Shown here piece after piece: positions 8,424 through 15,945 of a stretch of 64,000 bases of DNA. The stretch lies in assembly GCA_964409245.1 (NCBI GenBank), contig CAYPCQ010000027.1:1-64000 (forward strand), written 5' to 3'. The translations under genes and the position numbers were made by a program. Under the pieces are notes generated by a model. The model searched no databases and was not told the DNA's origin. It saw only the letters and a list, made by a program, of their open reading frames with translations. This DNA comes from CAIMWS01 sp964409245. GTDB lineage: Bacteria > Verrucomicrobiota > Verrucomicrobiia > Limisphaerales > UBA1319. Position 1 is the first letter of the stretch; each line of letters begins with the position of its first letter.

Positions 8424-11113
8424 ATTACCCGATTTGGGAAACCACCCGTTTTGGCGGCGGTTCGTGGATCGCGCTGATCGCGATCCTGCATGTATATATA
8501 TCGCACCTGGCCGTGGGCGGCGGCTTGTTCATCTGGCTGACCGACCGCAAAGCCTGGCGCGAAAACAATCCCCAGCTGCATGATTACCTGCGGCGGCACA
8601 CCTGGTTTTTCCTCTACCTCACCATGGTGTTCGGCGGAGTCTCCGGGGTGGGGATCTGGTTCATCATCGCGCTGGTCAACCCCACGGGCACCTCCCTGCT
8701 GATCCATAATTTCGTGTTCGGCTGGGCGATCGAATGGGTGTTCTTCCTGGGGGAGATAACCGCCCTGCTCCTGTATGCCTACCGGTTCCCGCACCTGGAC
8801 CGCAAAGGGCGGCAGATCCTGGCCTTCTTCTACGCCTTGTTCGCCTGGCTCAGCTTGTTCATCATCAATGGCATCCTGTCATTCATGCTCACCCCGGGCC
8901 GCTGGGCTGACACCCATTATTTCTGGCATGGCTTTCTGAATCCCACCTTTTTCCCCTCGCTGATCTTCCGGACGGCCATGGCGGTCATGATCGCCGGCTT
9001 GTTCGGCTTGGTGACCGCGGTGCGGTGTGGCGAGGCCGGTTTCCGCAATCAACTGGTGCGCTATTGCTCCCGGTGGCTGCTGTTACCGGTCCCCCTGGCC
9101 ATCGTGGCCGGGGCCTGGTATTGGGCCGCCATTCCGGAGGCCACGCGCCTGGCAGGCTTTGGGCAAAACCGGGACACCTGGTTTTTCATCAAAGTGTTTG
9201 CCGCCGCCAGCGGCGCGCTGTTTGTGCTGGGCGTGGCCGTGGCGCTGAGCAGCGGCCGGTTTTTCCAGCGGGTGGCGACCGTCCTGGTGGCCGCCATCGG
9301 CTTGAGCTGGATCGGCGGTTTTGAATACATCCGCGAGATCGTGCGCAAGCCGTATTTGATCACCGGCGAACTCTACGCCAACTCCCTGCCGGTTTTCGGC
9401 CAGGCCGGGATCGACCGCTTTGGTTTGCTGCCCCGGGCCCGCTGGAGCGAAATCAAATCCGTCACGGCGGACCATCAAAAAGAGGCGGGGCGCGAGCTGT
9501 TCAATCTGCAATGCCTCGGCTGCCACACCATTGGCGGCGGGCGCAACGATATCCTGCGCGCCACCCGGCCCCTCAGTTACCAGGGCATCCTTTCGCAATT
9601 GACCGGCCAGGGCCGGCTCCTGCGCTACATGCCCCCGGTGCTGGGCACGGCTGAGGAAAAAGCCGCGCTGGCGGTTTACCTGGCTGATTTGGGCGGCAAG
9701 GAAATCCGCCGGGAACCCGAGCCGGCGGCCATCAAGCCGGCGCCCACCGCCGTGCCCGCGCGCGTGGAGGCCAGGGAAAAACACCTGCTGCTGGCTTGGA
9801 ACGACCTCGGCTTCCACTGGATCTCCGACAGCGATCCGTGGTTTGTGCTCTCGCCGCCCGGCAACACGCTGGAGGCGCAGTTGATCAAGTGCGGGCTCAC
9901 CCCTGAAATCCTCGGCCAGGGTTATGAGCTGACCTACCGTGTGGAGCCGGGCTTTGAAAACCCCGCCGCCCAAGTGCCCTTCTGGGATCACGCCCCGGCC
10001 ACTTTCAAACAAAAGCTGGAAAAGAACACGGGGCTGTCCGGCAGCCAGCTGGCCGGCAAATTCACCTTCGACGCCGCCCGCAAGAGCTTTGTGGCCAAAA
10101 TGATCCCGGTCACCCCTTACCCGGAGGGCGGCGGCTACCAGCCCTACCCGCTGTTCACCGTGGAGGCCCGCGACACCAAAACCGGGATCCTGCTGGCGGC
10201 GGTGAAGACGGTAGCTCCGGTATCCACGGAGCTGGGCTGCCGCAACTGCCATGGCGGCGGCTGGCGGGTGGCCAGCGCGGCCGGGTTGGGGACCGAGACG
10301 GCCACCAACATCCTCGCCGCCCATGACCGGATCAACCACACCAAACTGTACCAGGACGCGCTCGCCGGCCAGCCGCGGCGCTGCACGGATTGCCACGCCA
10401 GCCCGGGCCAGAATGCCCCCGGCCAGCCCGGCATCCTCAACCTCTCCGCCGCCATGCACGGCTGGCATGCCAATTACCTGTCCGCCGCCGGAGCCAGCTC
10501 GTGCGCCCTCTGCCATCCCTCCGCTGAAGACAGCCGGACGCGCTGCTACCGCGGCCTCCACCGCCTCGCCGGGATGGACTGCACCGCCTGCCACGGAGCC
10601 TTGGCGGACCACGCCCTCAGCCTGCTCAAGGGCCAGGCGGACCTGCCCGCGGCCCGGGCGCTGCAAAAGCATCTCGTGCCGGTGGCCGTCTCCGCCCCCG
10701 CCGAGGTCAAGCCCCGCACCCCCTGGGTCAACGAGCCGGATTGCCTCGCCTGCCACGAAAAATTCGAGCCGCCTAAAAAAGGCGCCAGCGCCTTCAACCG
10801 CTGGACCAAAGATCCGGCGGGCCTGTACCGCAATAAAGTGGACGAGGCGGGCCTGCACTGCATCGCCTGCCACGGCTCCACCCACGCGGAATACCCGGCC
10901 CTGAATCCCTACCACCCGCTGCGGGACAACCTGCAGCCGCTGATGTATTCCGGGCAGCCTTTTGCCGTGGGCTCCGAAGCCAGCTGCGAGATCTGCCACC
11001 TGGAAAAGATGGAGTCCCCCATCCACCACGACAACATGATGCAGCCCTTCCGCCACAAGGAGGCCTGGCACAAGGCCGTATCCGGGGCCGGTTTGGGGAA
11101 CAGCGCGAAATAG
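8420..11113 (+). CDS. Cytochrome bd-superfamily-like membrane protein fused to an octahaem c domain
   Basis: An 897-residue fusion. Residues 1 to about 320 are a polytopic membrane domain resembling CydA-type subunits: an early His in LHVYISHLAVGGGLFIW and paired Glu in AIEWVFFLGEITALL. A mono-haem class I-like domain follows (CLGCH, Cys365), then an unassigned periplasmic domain (about 440-600) and seven more CXXCH motifs at Cys607, 655, 695, 721, 775, 814 and 856. Eight covalent haems are predicted. Bd-superfamily members with attached c-type haems are known from genome surveys; whether this one reduces oxygen or passes quinol electrons outward cannot be told. Strong AAGGAGG ribosome-binding site. 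Most likely forms a complex with the product of 7335-8423. Confidence 0.75.
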   Translation: MNYPIWETTRFGGGSWIALIAILHVYISHLAVGGGLFIWLTDRKAWRENNPQLHDYLRRHTWFFLYLTMVFGGVSGVGIWFIIALVNPTGTSLLIHNFVFGWAIEWVFFLGEITALLLYAYRFPHLDRKGRQILAFFYALFAWLSLFIINGILSFMLTPGRWADTHYFWHGFLNPTFFPSLIFRTAMAVMIAGLFGLVTAVRCGEAGFRNQLVRYCSRWLLLPVPLAIVAGAWYWAAIPEATRLAGFGQNRDTWFFIKVFAAASGALFVLGVAVALSSGRFFQRVATVLVAAIGLSWIGGFEYIREIVRKPYLITGELYANSLPVFGQAGIDRFGLLPRARWSEIKSVTADHQKEAGRELFNLQCLGCHTIGGGRNDILRATRPLSYQGILSQLTGQGRLLRYMPPVLGTAEEKAALAVYLADLGGKEIRREPEPAAIKPAPTAVPARVEAREKHLLLAWNDLGFHWISDSDPWFVLSPPGNTLEAQLIKCGLTPEILGQGYELTYRVEPGFENPAAQVPFWDHAPATFKQKLEKNTGLSGSQLAGKFTFDAARKSFVAKMIPVTPYPEGGGYQPYPLFTVEARDTKTGILLAAVKTVAPVSTELGCRNCHGGGWRVASAAGLGTETATNILAAHDRINHTKLYQDALAGQPRRCTDCHASPGQNAPGQPGILNLSAAMHGWHANYLSAAGASSCALCHPSAEDSRTRCYRGLHRLAGMDCTACHGALADHALSLLKGQADLPAARALQKHLVPVAVSAPAEVKPRTPWVNEPDCLACHEKFEPPKKGASAFNRWTKDPAGLYRNKVDEAGLHCIACHGSTHAEYPALNPYHPLRDNLQPLMYSGQPFAVGSEASCEICHLEKMESPIHHDNMMQPFRHKEAWHKAVSGAGLGNSAK

Positions 11114-11175
11114 CTTCGGCACGGGGCCGGCGTATGAACAGCGCCGGGGATGCGGCGCCAATCGCATTCCCAGGA

Positions 11176-11220
11176 CGGCCGTTGGTTTTCCACCAACGGC
11201 CGCCGCATTCTGTAACTTTT
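11176..11220 (+). terminator. Hairpin terminator-like element after the octahaem gene
   Basis: A perfect 11-bp inverted repeat (CGGCCGTTGGT at 11176-11186, ACCAACGGCCG at 11192-11202) with a 5-nt loop lies 62 bp after the stop of the octahaem gene. A short T run (11217-11220) follows only after 14 nt, so termination may be incomplete or factor-assisted. Confidence 0.55.
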
Positions 11221-11258
11221 CCCACCTTCACGGTTCTACCCCCATGGAGATGATGAAT

Positions 11259-11822
11259 ATGACATCCTGGTTAGCGAATGTGGTGGTGGGTGGCGGCATG
11301 GGCGTGGCGATAGGCTATTTTGGCCAATGCTCCACCGGAACGTGCCCGCTCACCAGCACCTGGTGGCGCGGCGGCCTCTATGGGGCCTGCCTGGGGCTGA
11401 TGATTTTCCTGCTGTCCGGCGGCGACAACCCGGCGGCCATGAACCAGTCATCAAAGAATGTGGCCAAAATTGGGGAAGCTGATTTCGAGGCCCAGGTAAG
11501 GCAGGCGCCCCAACTGGTGGTGGTGGACTTTTTCGCCACGTGGTGCGGGCCGTGCCGGGCGCAGGCACCGATTTTGGACGCCCTGGCGGCCGAATATGCC
11601 GGCCAGGTCAAATTCGTGAAAATCAACGCCGACGAAGCCTCAAACCTGGCCGGACGCTACGAAATCCGCAGCCTCCCCACCCTGCTGTTTTTCAAAAACG
11701 GGCAGGTGGCCGGCACCCACACAGGCCTGGCCACCGCGGCCAACCTGAAGCAGCGCCTCCAAACCTTGCTGGCCGCAAACCCGGCCGCCGCCGCCGCCCA
11801 GCCGGGGCCGGCTGCGGAATGA
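11259..11822 (+). CDS. Membrane-anchored thioredoxin with N-terminal DUF6132-like segment
   Basis: About 187 residues. The first 55 hold two hydrophobic segments around GQCSTGTCPLTSTWWRG, the pattern of small DUF6132-type membrane proteins. A thioredoxin domain follows (about 65-165) with FATWCGPCRAQAPILD as redox site and the cis-Pro stretch SLPTLLFF. An Ala/Pro tail ends the protein. The frame also offers ATGs at 11244, 11250 and 11253; 11259 is preferred because GGAGA sits 8 nt before it. It lies directly after the haem-c complex and could handle thiols for cytochrome c maturation, but this is inference from position. If the thioredoxin domain faces the cytoplasm the role would be different; topology was not resolved. 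Confidence 0.8.
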   Translation: MTSWLANVVVGGGMGVAIGYFGQCSTGTCPLTSTWWRGGLYGACLGLMIFLLSGGDNPAAMNQSSKNVAKIGEADFEAQVRQAPQLVVVDFFATWCGPCRAQAPILDALAAEYAGQVKFVKINADEASNLAGRYEIRSLPTLLFFKNGQVAGTHTGLATAANLKQRLQTLLAANPAAAAAQPGPAAE

Positions 11823-11873
11823 TCCGCCGGTGCGGCCAGGGGCCGTGGAGGTTCTTGCGGGCGGCGGTTCGGA

Positions 11874-13151
11874 TTATTTCGCCTCCGGCCGGGCAGCCAC
11901 TTCATAGCACCACAGGGCGCCGTGGTCCCGGAGGTAAAGACGGCCGCCGGCCACCACCGGGTAGGCCCACGCTTTTTCCATCGGGTTGGCATGCACGGGC
12001 TGCTCGGGCGGGGTGAAACGCCCGTGCTCACGGTAACCCTCCGGCGCCGGCTCCACCAGGCCCACCTCCCCGTTCTCGCCATGGAGATACAACCGGCCGC
12101 CCGCCACGCACAGCGAAGCCGCCCCCAGCGCCCGCTCTTCCCACTTCACCTGGCCCGTGGCAAACTCGATGCACTGCAGGGACTGGGCGGTGGTGCCATA
12201 GAGGAAATCCCCCACTTTGACCACTCCCCCGATGGCCGTGGAAAGCTTGGCGCTGAAATACAATTCCTGCGGCTCGAGGCGGCCGTCCCGGGCCACCAGC
12301 TTTACGGCCCCGCCGCCGGTGCCGGCCGCTCCCGCATACACGCAGCCCCCATCGGCGGTCGGTGACGGTATGTTGGCATTGTAACGGCTCACCGGCCTGG
12401 CGTAGCGCCACAGGAACTTGCCGGTCCGCGCCTCCAGGCCCACCAGGCCTTTCTGCAGGAGCTGGACATACTGCCGGGCGCCCCCGATATCGACCACAAT
12501 GGCGGAGGCATAAGCCGCCTCATCCGCCTCCGGCAGCGCGCATTTCCACAAGACCTCGCCCGTGCGCTTGTCCAGCGCGAGCAGGGTGGCCTGGGCGCCC
12601 CCGGGCGAGCAGATCACCGCCTCCCCATCCACCAGGGGGGACTCGGCATACGCCCAGGTGCCCGATTTGCCGCCAAAATCGGTGCGCACGTTCTTTTGCC
12701 AGCGGATTTTACCGTCCGCCCGGCTGAGGCAGGCCAGGTCGCCATCCGAACTCAGCGCATAGATCCATTCCCCATCGAGCGTCGGTGTGGAACGGGCGGC
12801 GGGGAAATTCGGCTGCTGCTTGGGATTGCCCACGTTGCCCAGGCGGGAGGCCCAGGCCTTTTGGCCGTCCCGCACCTCCAGCGCCGCCACGAATTCATTC
12901 TGGAGGCCCTCATTGGCCAGGAGATATAGGCGGCCGCCCACCACCGAAGGGGTGGAATACCCGGCGCCAATCCCGGACACCTTCCACAAAAGCTTGGGGC
13001 CTTCCTTGGGCCAGGCCTGGAGGAGACCCGTTTCCGGGGAGATTCCGTTGCGGTTTGGCCCGCGCCACTGGGGCCAATCCGCGGCGGAAAGCGGCGCGGG
13101 GCTGGTGATCGTGGCGGCCAACAGGACGAAAGCTGCAAAATGCTGGTTCAT
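11874..13151 (-). CDS. Exported PQQ-like beta-propeller protein
   Basis: A 425-residue protein with a signal peptide (HFAAFVLLAATITSPAPLSAA) followed by DWPQWRGPNRNGISPETGLL, the typical opening of secreted PQQ-repeat/BamB-like propellers in Verrucomicrobia and Planctomycetes. Repeats with the pattern GxVVWK or GKILW appear throughout: KLLWKVSG, DGQKAWA, ADGKIRWQKN, TGEVLWKCA, TGKFLWRYA, TGQVKWEE. No catalytic Asp/Glu set of a quinoprotein dehydrogenase was seen, so a structural or binding role is more likely than PQQ enzymology. The ATG at 13151 is chosen; the frame extends 12 nt to a TTG. It converges on the thioredoxin gene. Confidence 0.8.
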   Translation of the reverse strand: MNQHFAAFVLLAATITSPAPLSAADWPQWRGPNRNGISPETGLLQAWPKEGPKLLWKVSGIGAGYSTPSVVGGRLYLLANEGLQNEFVAALEVRDGQKAWASRLGNVGNPKQQPNFPAARSTPTLDGEWIYALSSDGDLACLSRADGKIRWQKNVRTDFGGKSGTWAYAESPLVDGEAVICSPGGAQATLLALDKRTGEVLWKCALPEADEAAYASAIVVDIGGARQYVQLLQKGLVGLEARTGKFLWRYARPVSRYNANIPSPTADGGCVYAGAAGTGGGAVKLVARDGRLEPQELYFSAKLSTAIGGVVKVGDFLYGTTAQSLQCIEFATGQVKWEERALGAASLCVAGGRLYLHGENGEVGLVEPAPEGYREHGRFTPPEQPVHANPMEKAWAYPVVAGGRLYLRDHGALWCYEVAARPEAK

Positions 13152-13235
13152 ATTTGTCTCCAATTAACGAGGGACAGCATCCCACCCAGTGCGGGCAAAA
13201 TCAACCTTATCCCGCAGCTCCCCTGCGCACGCGAG

Positions 13236-13590
13236 TCAAAGAATAACCAATCCGGCAAACCCTCCGCGCATCAGCACGGCGCTAAAAAACGGGCCGTATT
13301 CATATTGGGCCGCCCAGGTGGCGCCACTCCCTTTGCCCAGGGCCACGATGTTGCCGTGGCCGCCATAGACAAACCGAGTGTCTGAAATGACCTCCAAGCT
13401 GGAGTTCTTCACCAGTTTCCGGATGCGCCGCCCCTGCCAGTCGCAGGTGAATTCCACCCGTTTGGCCAGGCTCGTGCTGGGCAGCGACGCCAATTTGCTC
13501 TCCATCGCAAGCAACCGGTTCTCCGCATCCCACGCATTAGGCTGGCCCGATACATGGGTTATGAAAGCCAATTTGCCTACCGGGAATGCC
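13236..13590 (-). pseudogene. RHS-repeat protein relic
   Basis: The minus strand encodes a headless RHS fragment of about 110 residues: NAWDAENRLLAMESKLASL, then VEFTCDWQGRRIRKLV, DTRFVYGGHGNIVAL and QYEYGPFFSAVLMRGGFAG. These match the end of the RHS repeat region (WDAENRL...YDxxGRRxxK...RFVYDGxNxxAEL...YxxGxxLSG). There is no start codon in context, no upstream repeats and no toxin-like C-terminal domain, so it is a broken remnant. It lies head-to-head against a prepilin gene that has lost its own 5' end. Confidence 0.7.
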
Positions 13591-13602
13591 GGGCGTTTTT
13601 GA

Positions 13603-14403
13603 AAGGGTTTTACGCTGATCGAATTGCTCGTGGTGATTGCCATCATTGGTATTTTAGCTGCGTTGTTGCTGCCCTCCTCAAGTAAAGCCAAGGCCAAGGC
13701 CAAAGCCAGGCAGATCACCTGCATCAGCAATTTGCGGCAGCTGGGGATAGCCAGCCGCTTGTATTTGAACGATTGGCAGCAATATCCCGGGGATTTATCC
13801 ATTGTGGCTGGTTTCTATTACGTCTGGCCGGTGCGCCTCTTAAAGATGGCCGGATACAATCGCGGAATCTTTTCCTGCCCCTCGGCGATTCGCAGCAGCG
13901 CCTGGGACACCAATCTCAACCTGACCTTGGGGGCCACGGCGCCGGATGGCAGGTATGATCCGTTTGGCATCGGGCGGCAAACCCGTTTTTCATATGGCTA
14001 TAACGACTGGGGATTGGATTTGAAGCACATCCCGCAGCTGGGGCTGGGCGGCGATGTCGATGGCAATGCCAGCAAGGGGCCGGTCACCGAGAGCATGGTG
14101 GCCAGCCCCACCCAAATGATTTTGATTGGCGATGTGAAAGCACCTAAAGACGCCGCGACGATCAATTGCGACGCGGACTTGGATCCAACCGATAATTCTC
14201 CGGGCCATAGCCAATGGGCCTCCAACCGCCACCGTTACCGCACCGATTTGGTTTTCGCCGATGGGCATGTCGAAGCCGCCCTCAGAAAGGACGTAATTGA
14301 TCCCAAAAACACGGCTTGGCGCGCCCGGTGGAATAACGATAACAAACCCCATCCTGAAATCACCTGGACGGTGGATTGGGTTGCCGAATCCAAGCTGGAT
14401 TAA
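13603..14403 (+). pseudogene. Prepilin (H-x9-DG type) lacking its start
   Basis: The frame begins directly after a TGA at 13600-13602 with the prepilin signature GFTLIELLVVIAIIGILAAL, but there is no start codon before the cleavage-site Gly; the usual short basic leader (MxxRKG) is missing. The rest is intact to residue 266, including NLRQLGIASRLYLNDW and the C-terminal H-x9-DG motif (HRYRTDLVFADGH). Family members are processed by prepilin peptidase and are assembled or secreted by type II/IV-like machinery. Expression could only come from internal TTG/GTG codons, which would delete the signal, so a pseudogene is most likely. An RHS relic occupies the place of the lost 5' end. Confidence 0.7.
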
Positions 14404-14710
14404 CCATGCCCATGACATGGGCCGAGCCATGCGGGCTGGACCTTTTGGGGCCTGACCTTCGTCATTCGCCACTGGCCGATCGGTAAAGGGATGTTCGGGG
14501 CTCACTTCCTGTTTTGCGCCATGAGCTGCTGCGCAATCCTTGCCCTCCCAAAGGACAGGCCGCGGCTTGGCTCGGGAAAAAATGATCCGGCATGATTGTT
14601 CAGGGGGAGGGGAGATAAACCTGCCGGGTCAGGGCGGTGGAATGGGGAAGGCTCGGGAAAAATAATTGTAATAAACCGCCGGGCTTTTGGCTTTATATTG
14701 ATGGCAGGCG
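14404..14710. other. Intergenic region before the ECF sigma operon
   Basis: This 307-bp gap separates the headless prepilin from the sigma-factor gene. It should contain the promoter of the sigma/anti-sigma operon, perhaps an autoregulated ECF promoter in the AT-rich stretch at 14660-14700, but no pair of boxes could be identified with confidence. No gene is seen. Confidence 0.35.
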
Positions 14711-15283
14711 ATGAAACACGAAAATCCAGATACCCCGGCGGAACTGTTCCTGGAATGGCTGAGGCCAATCCGGAGGGATCTGGAGGTTTATTGCCGCCGG
14801 CTGATGTGGGATCCGCAGGAGGCGCCGGATGCCATCCACAATGCCATGCTGCGCGCGGTGGCCGCGTTTGACCGCTGCTGGGATGCCCAGCGCTTCCGCG
14901 CCTGGATGTTCAAGATCCTGACCCATGAGGCCCTGGCCTTGAACCGCAAACATGCGCGCATCACCCGTTTTGAATTCCAGGTGGAGCCGGACGAAATGGA
15001 GGAGCTCGCCGCGCCCGGCCCCGGCCTGCCCTGGGGGCCGCCCCCCGCCATGCGGGATTGGCGGGAAAACCTGGATGACGAATTGAATGCCGCTTTGAAG
15101 ACGCTCACGGAACCAGAGCGGGCGGTCCTTTTGCTGCGGGCCATGGGGGGATTCCAATACCAGGAGATTGCGGGGGAGCTCAGCCTGCCGGTGGGCAGCG
15201 TGATGGGCTACCTGGCGCGGGCCCGGAAAAAGATGCAGGCCGCCCTGGGCCGCAAAAACCTGCAAACACCTGAACCATTATGA
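14711..15283 (+). CDS. ECF-type RNA polymerase sigma factor
   Basis: A 190-residue sigma-70 family protein of the extracytoplasmic-function type. Region 2 is seen at about residues 10-80 (LFLEWLRPIRRDLEVYCRRL ... DAIHNAMLRAVAAFDR ... FRAWMFKILTHEAL), and region 4 at about 120-175 (LTEPERAVLLLRAMGGFQYQEIAGEL ... VGSVMGYLARARKKM), which binds the -35 element. A 30-residue Pro/Gly-rich linker separates them. The stop overlaps the ATG of the next gene (ATGA), which encodes a matching anti-sigma-like membrane protein, so the pair is a coupled regulatory unit. ATG at 14711 chosen; 14701 is also in an open position but in another frame. Confidence 0.88.
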   Translation: MKHENPDTPAELFLEWLRPIRRDLEVYCRRLMWDPQEAPDAIHNAMLRAVAAFDRCWDAQRFRAWMFKILTHEALALNRKHARITRFEFQVEPDEMEELAAPGPGLPWGPPPAMRDWRENLDDELNAALKTLTEPERAVLLLRAMGGFQYQEIAGELSLPVGSVMGYLARARKKMQAALGRKNLQTPEPL

Positions 15284-15885
15284 ATTGCCAGGAAACGAAA
15301 AATTTATGGGGCCCCTGCCAGGATGGGGAGCTGGATCCAGCCTTCTGCGGGGAGATCCGCCGCCATTTGGAGACCTGCCCGGATTGCCGCCAGTATTACC
15401 AGGCACAACAGGATTTTGACCAGGGATTGGCCGCTGCCCTCCAGCAAGGCGGGGAGTCGGAAAACCTGTGGCGGCGGGAGGAGGAAGCGGTCCGGCGCGC
15501 ATTTCAGGAGCGGGCCCGGACGGATGCTGAAAACCACAGCCACGCAGGCGCTGATAACCCAGATGGCCGCCCCCGCCGGCCGGCCTTGTTCGAGGGGGTG
15601 GTGCAGCGCTGGTTTTTCTGGCTCTGGCCCAATCCCCGTTTTTACGCCGGGATGGCCGTGCTATGGCTGGCGCTGCTGGGAACCAACTGGTCCATCGATA
15701 ATGCCACCCGGGCCACGGTGCGGGCGGTGGAAATATCGGCGGCACAGAAAAGCATGCTGGCCGCCCAGAAACGGGAATTCAAGGAGCTGCTGGCGTTGCT
15801 GGAGGTTCCCCCCGAGCCGCCCAAAACCAGCCTGCCGCCGCGCAGCCAGGGGCCGGCCGGGGTGAAGCGGTCGTGCGCCGCATAG
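15280..15885 (+). CDS. Zinc-finger anti-sigma factor, single-pass membrane protein
   Basis: A 201-residue protein with an N-terminal anti-sigma zinc domain: MNCQETKNLW then RRHLETCPDCRQYY, giving the H-x3-C-x2-C signature at about residues 29-36. One transmembrane segment follows at about 121-140 (FYAGMAVLWLALLGTNW), then a periplasmic stretch with a helical region and a Pro-rich tail. It starts within the stop of the ECF sigma gene and is almost certainly its partner, releasing sigma when an envelope signal is sensed. The periplasmic part is short and has no recognised sensor domain. Confidence 0.8.
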   Translation: MNCQETKNLWGPCQDGELDPAFCGEIRRHLETCPDCRQYYQAQQDFDQGLAAALQQGGESENLWRREEEAVRRAFQERARTDAENHSHAGADNPDGRPRRPALFEGVVQRWFFWLWPNPRFYAGMAVLWLALLGTNWSIDNATRATVRAVEISAAQKSMLAAQKREFKELLALLEVPPEPPKTSLPPRSQGPAGVKRSCAA

Positions 15886-15945
15886 ACTTCACCCGCTAGA
15901 ATAATAACTTTATTTTAATAAACAATCAACCTGCAAGGTGTCTTT

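Noticed and set aside
9083..11167. Long open frame (about 690 codons) antisense to the octahaem gene
   Set aside because: GC-rich third positions create long antisense frames; the sense strand has eight CXXCH motifs and the strong ribosome-binding site.
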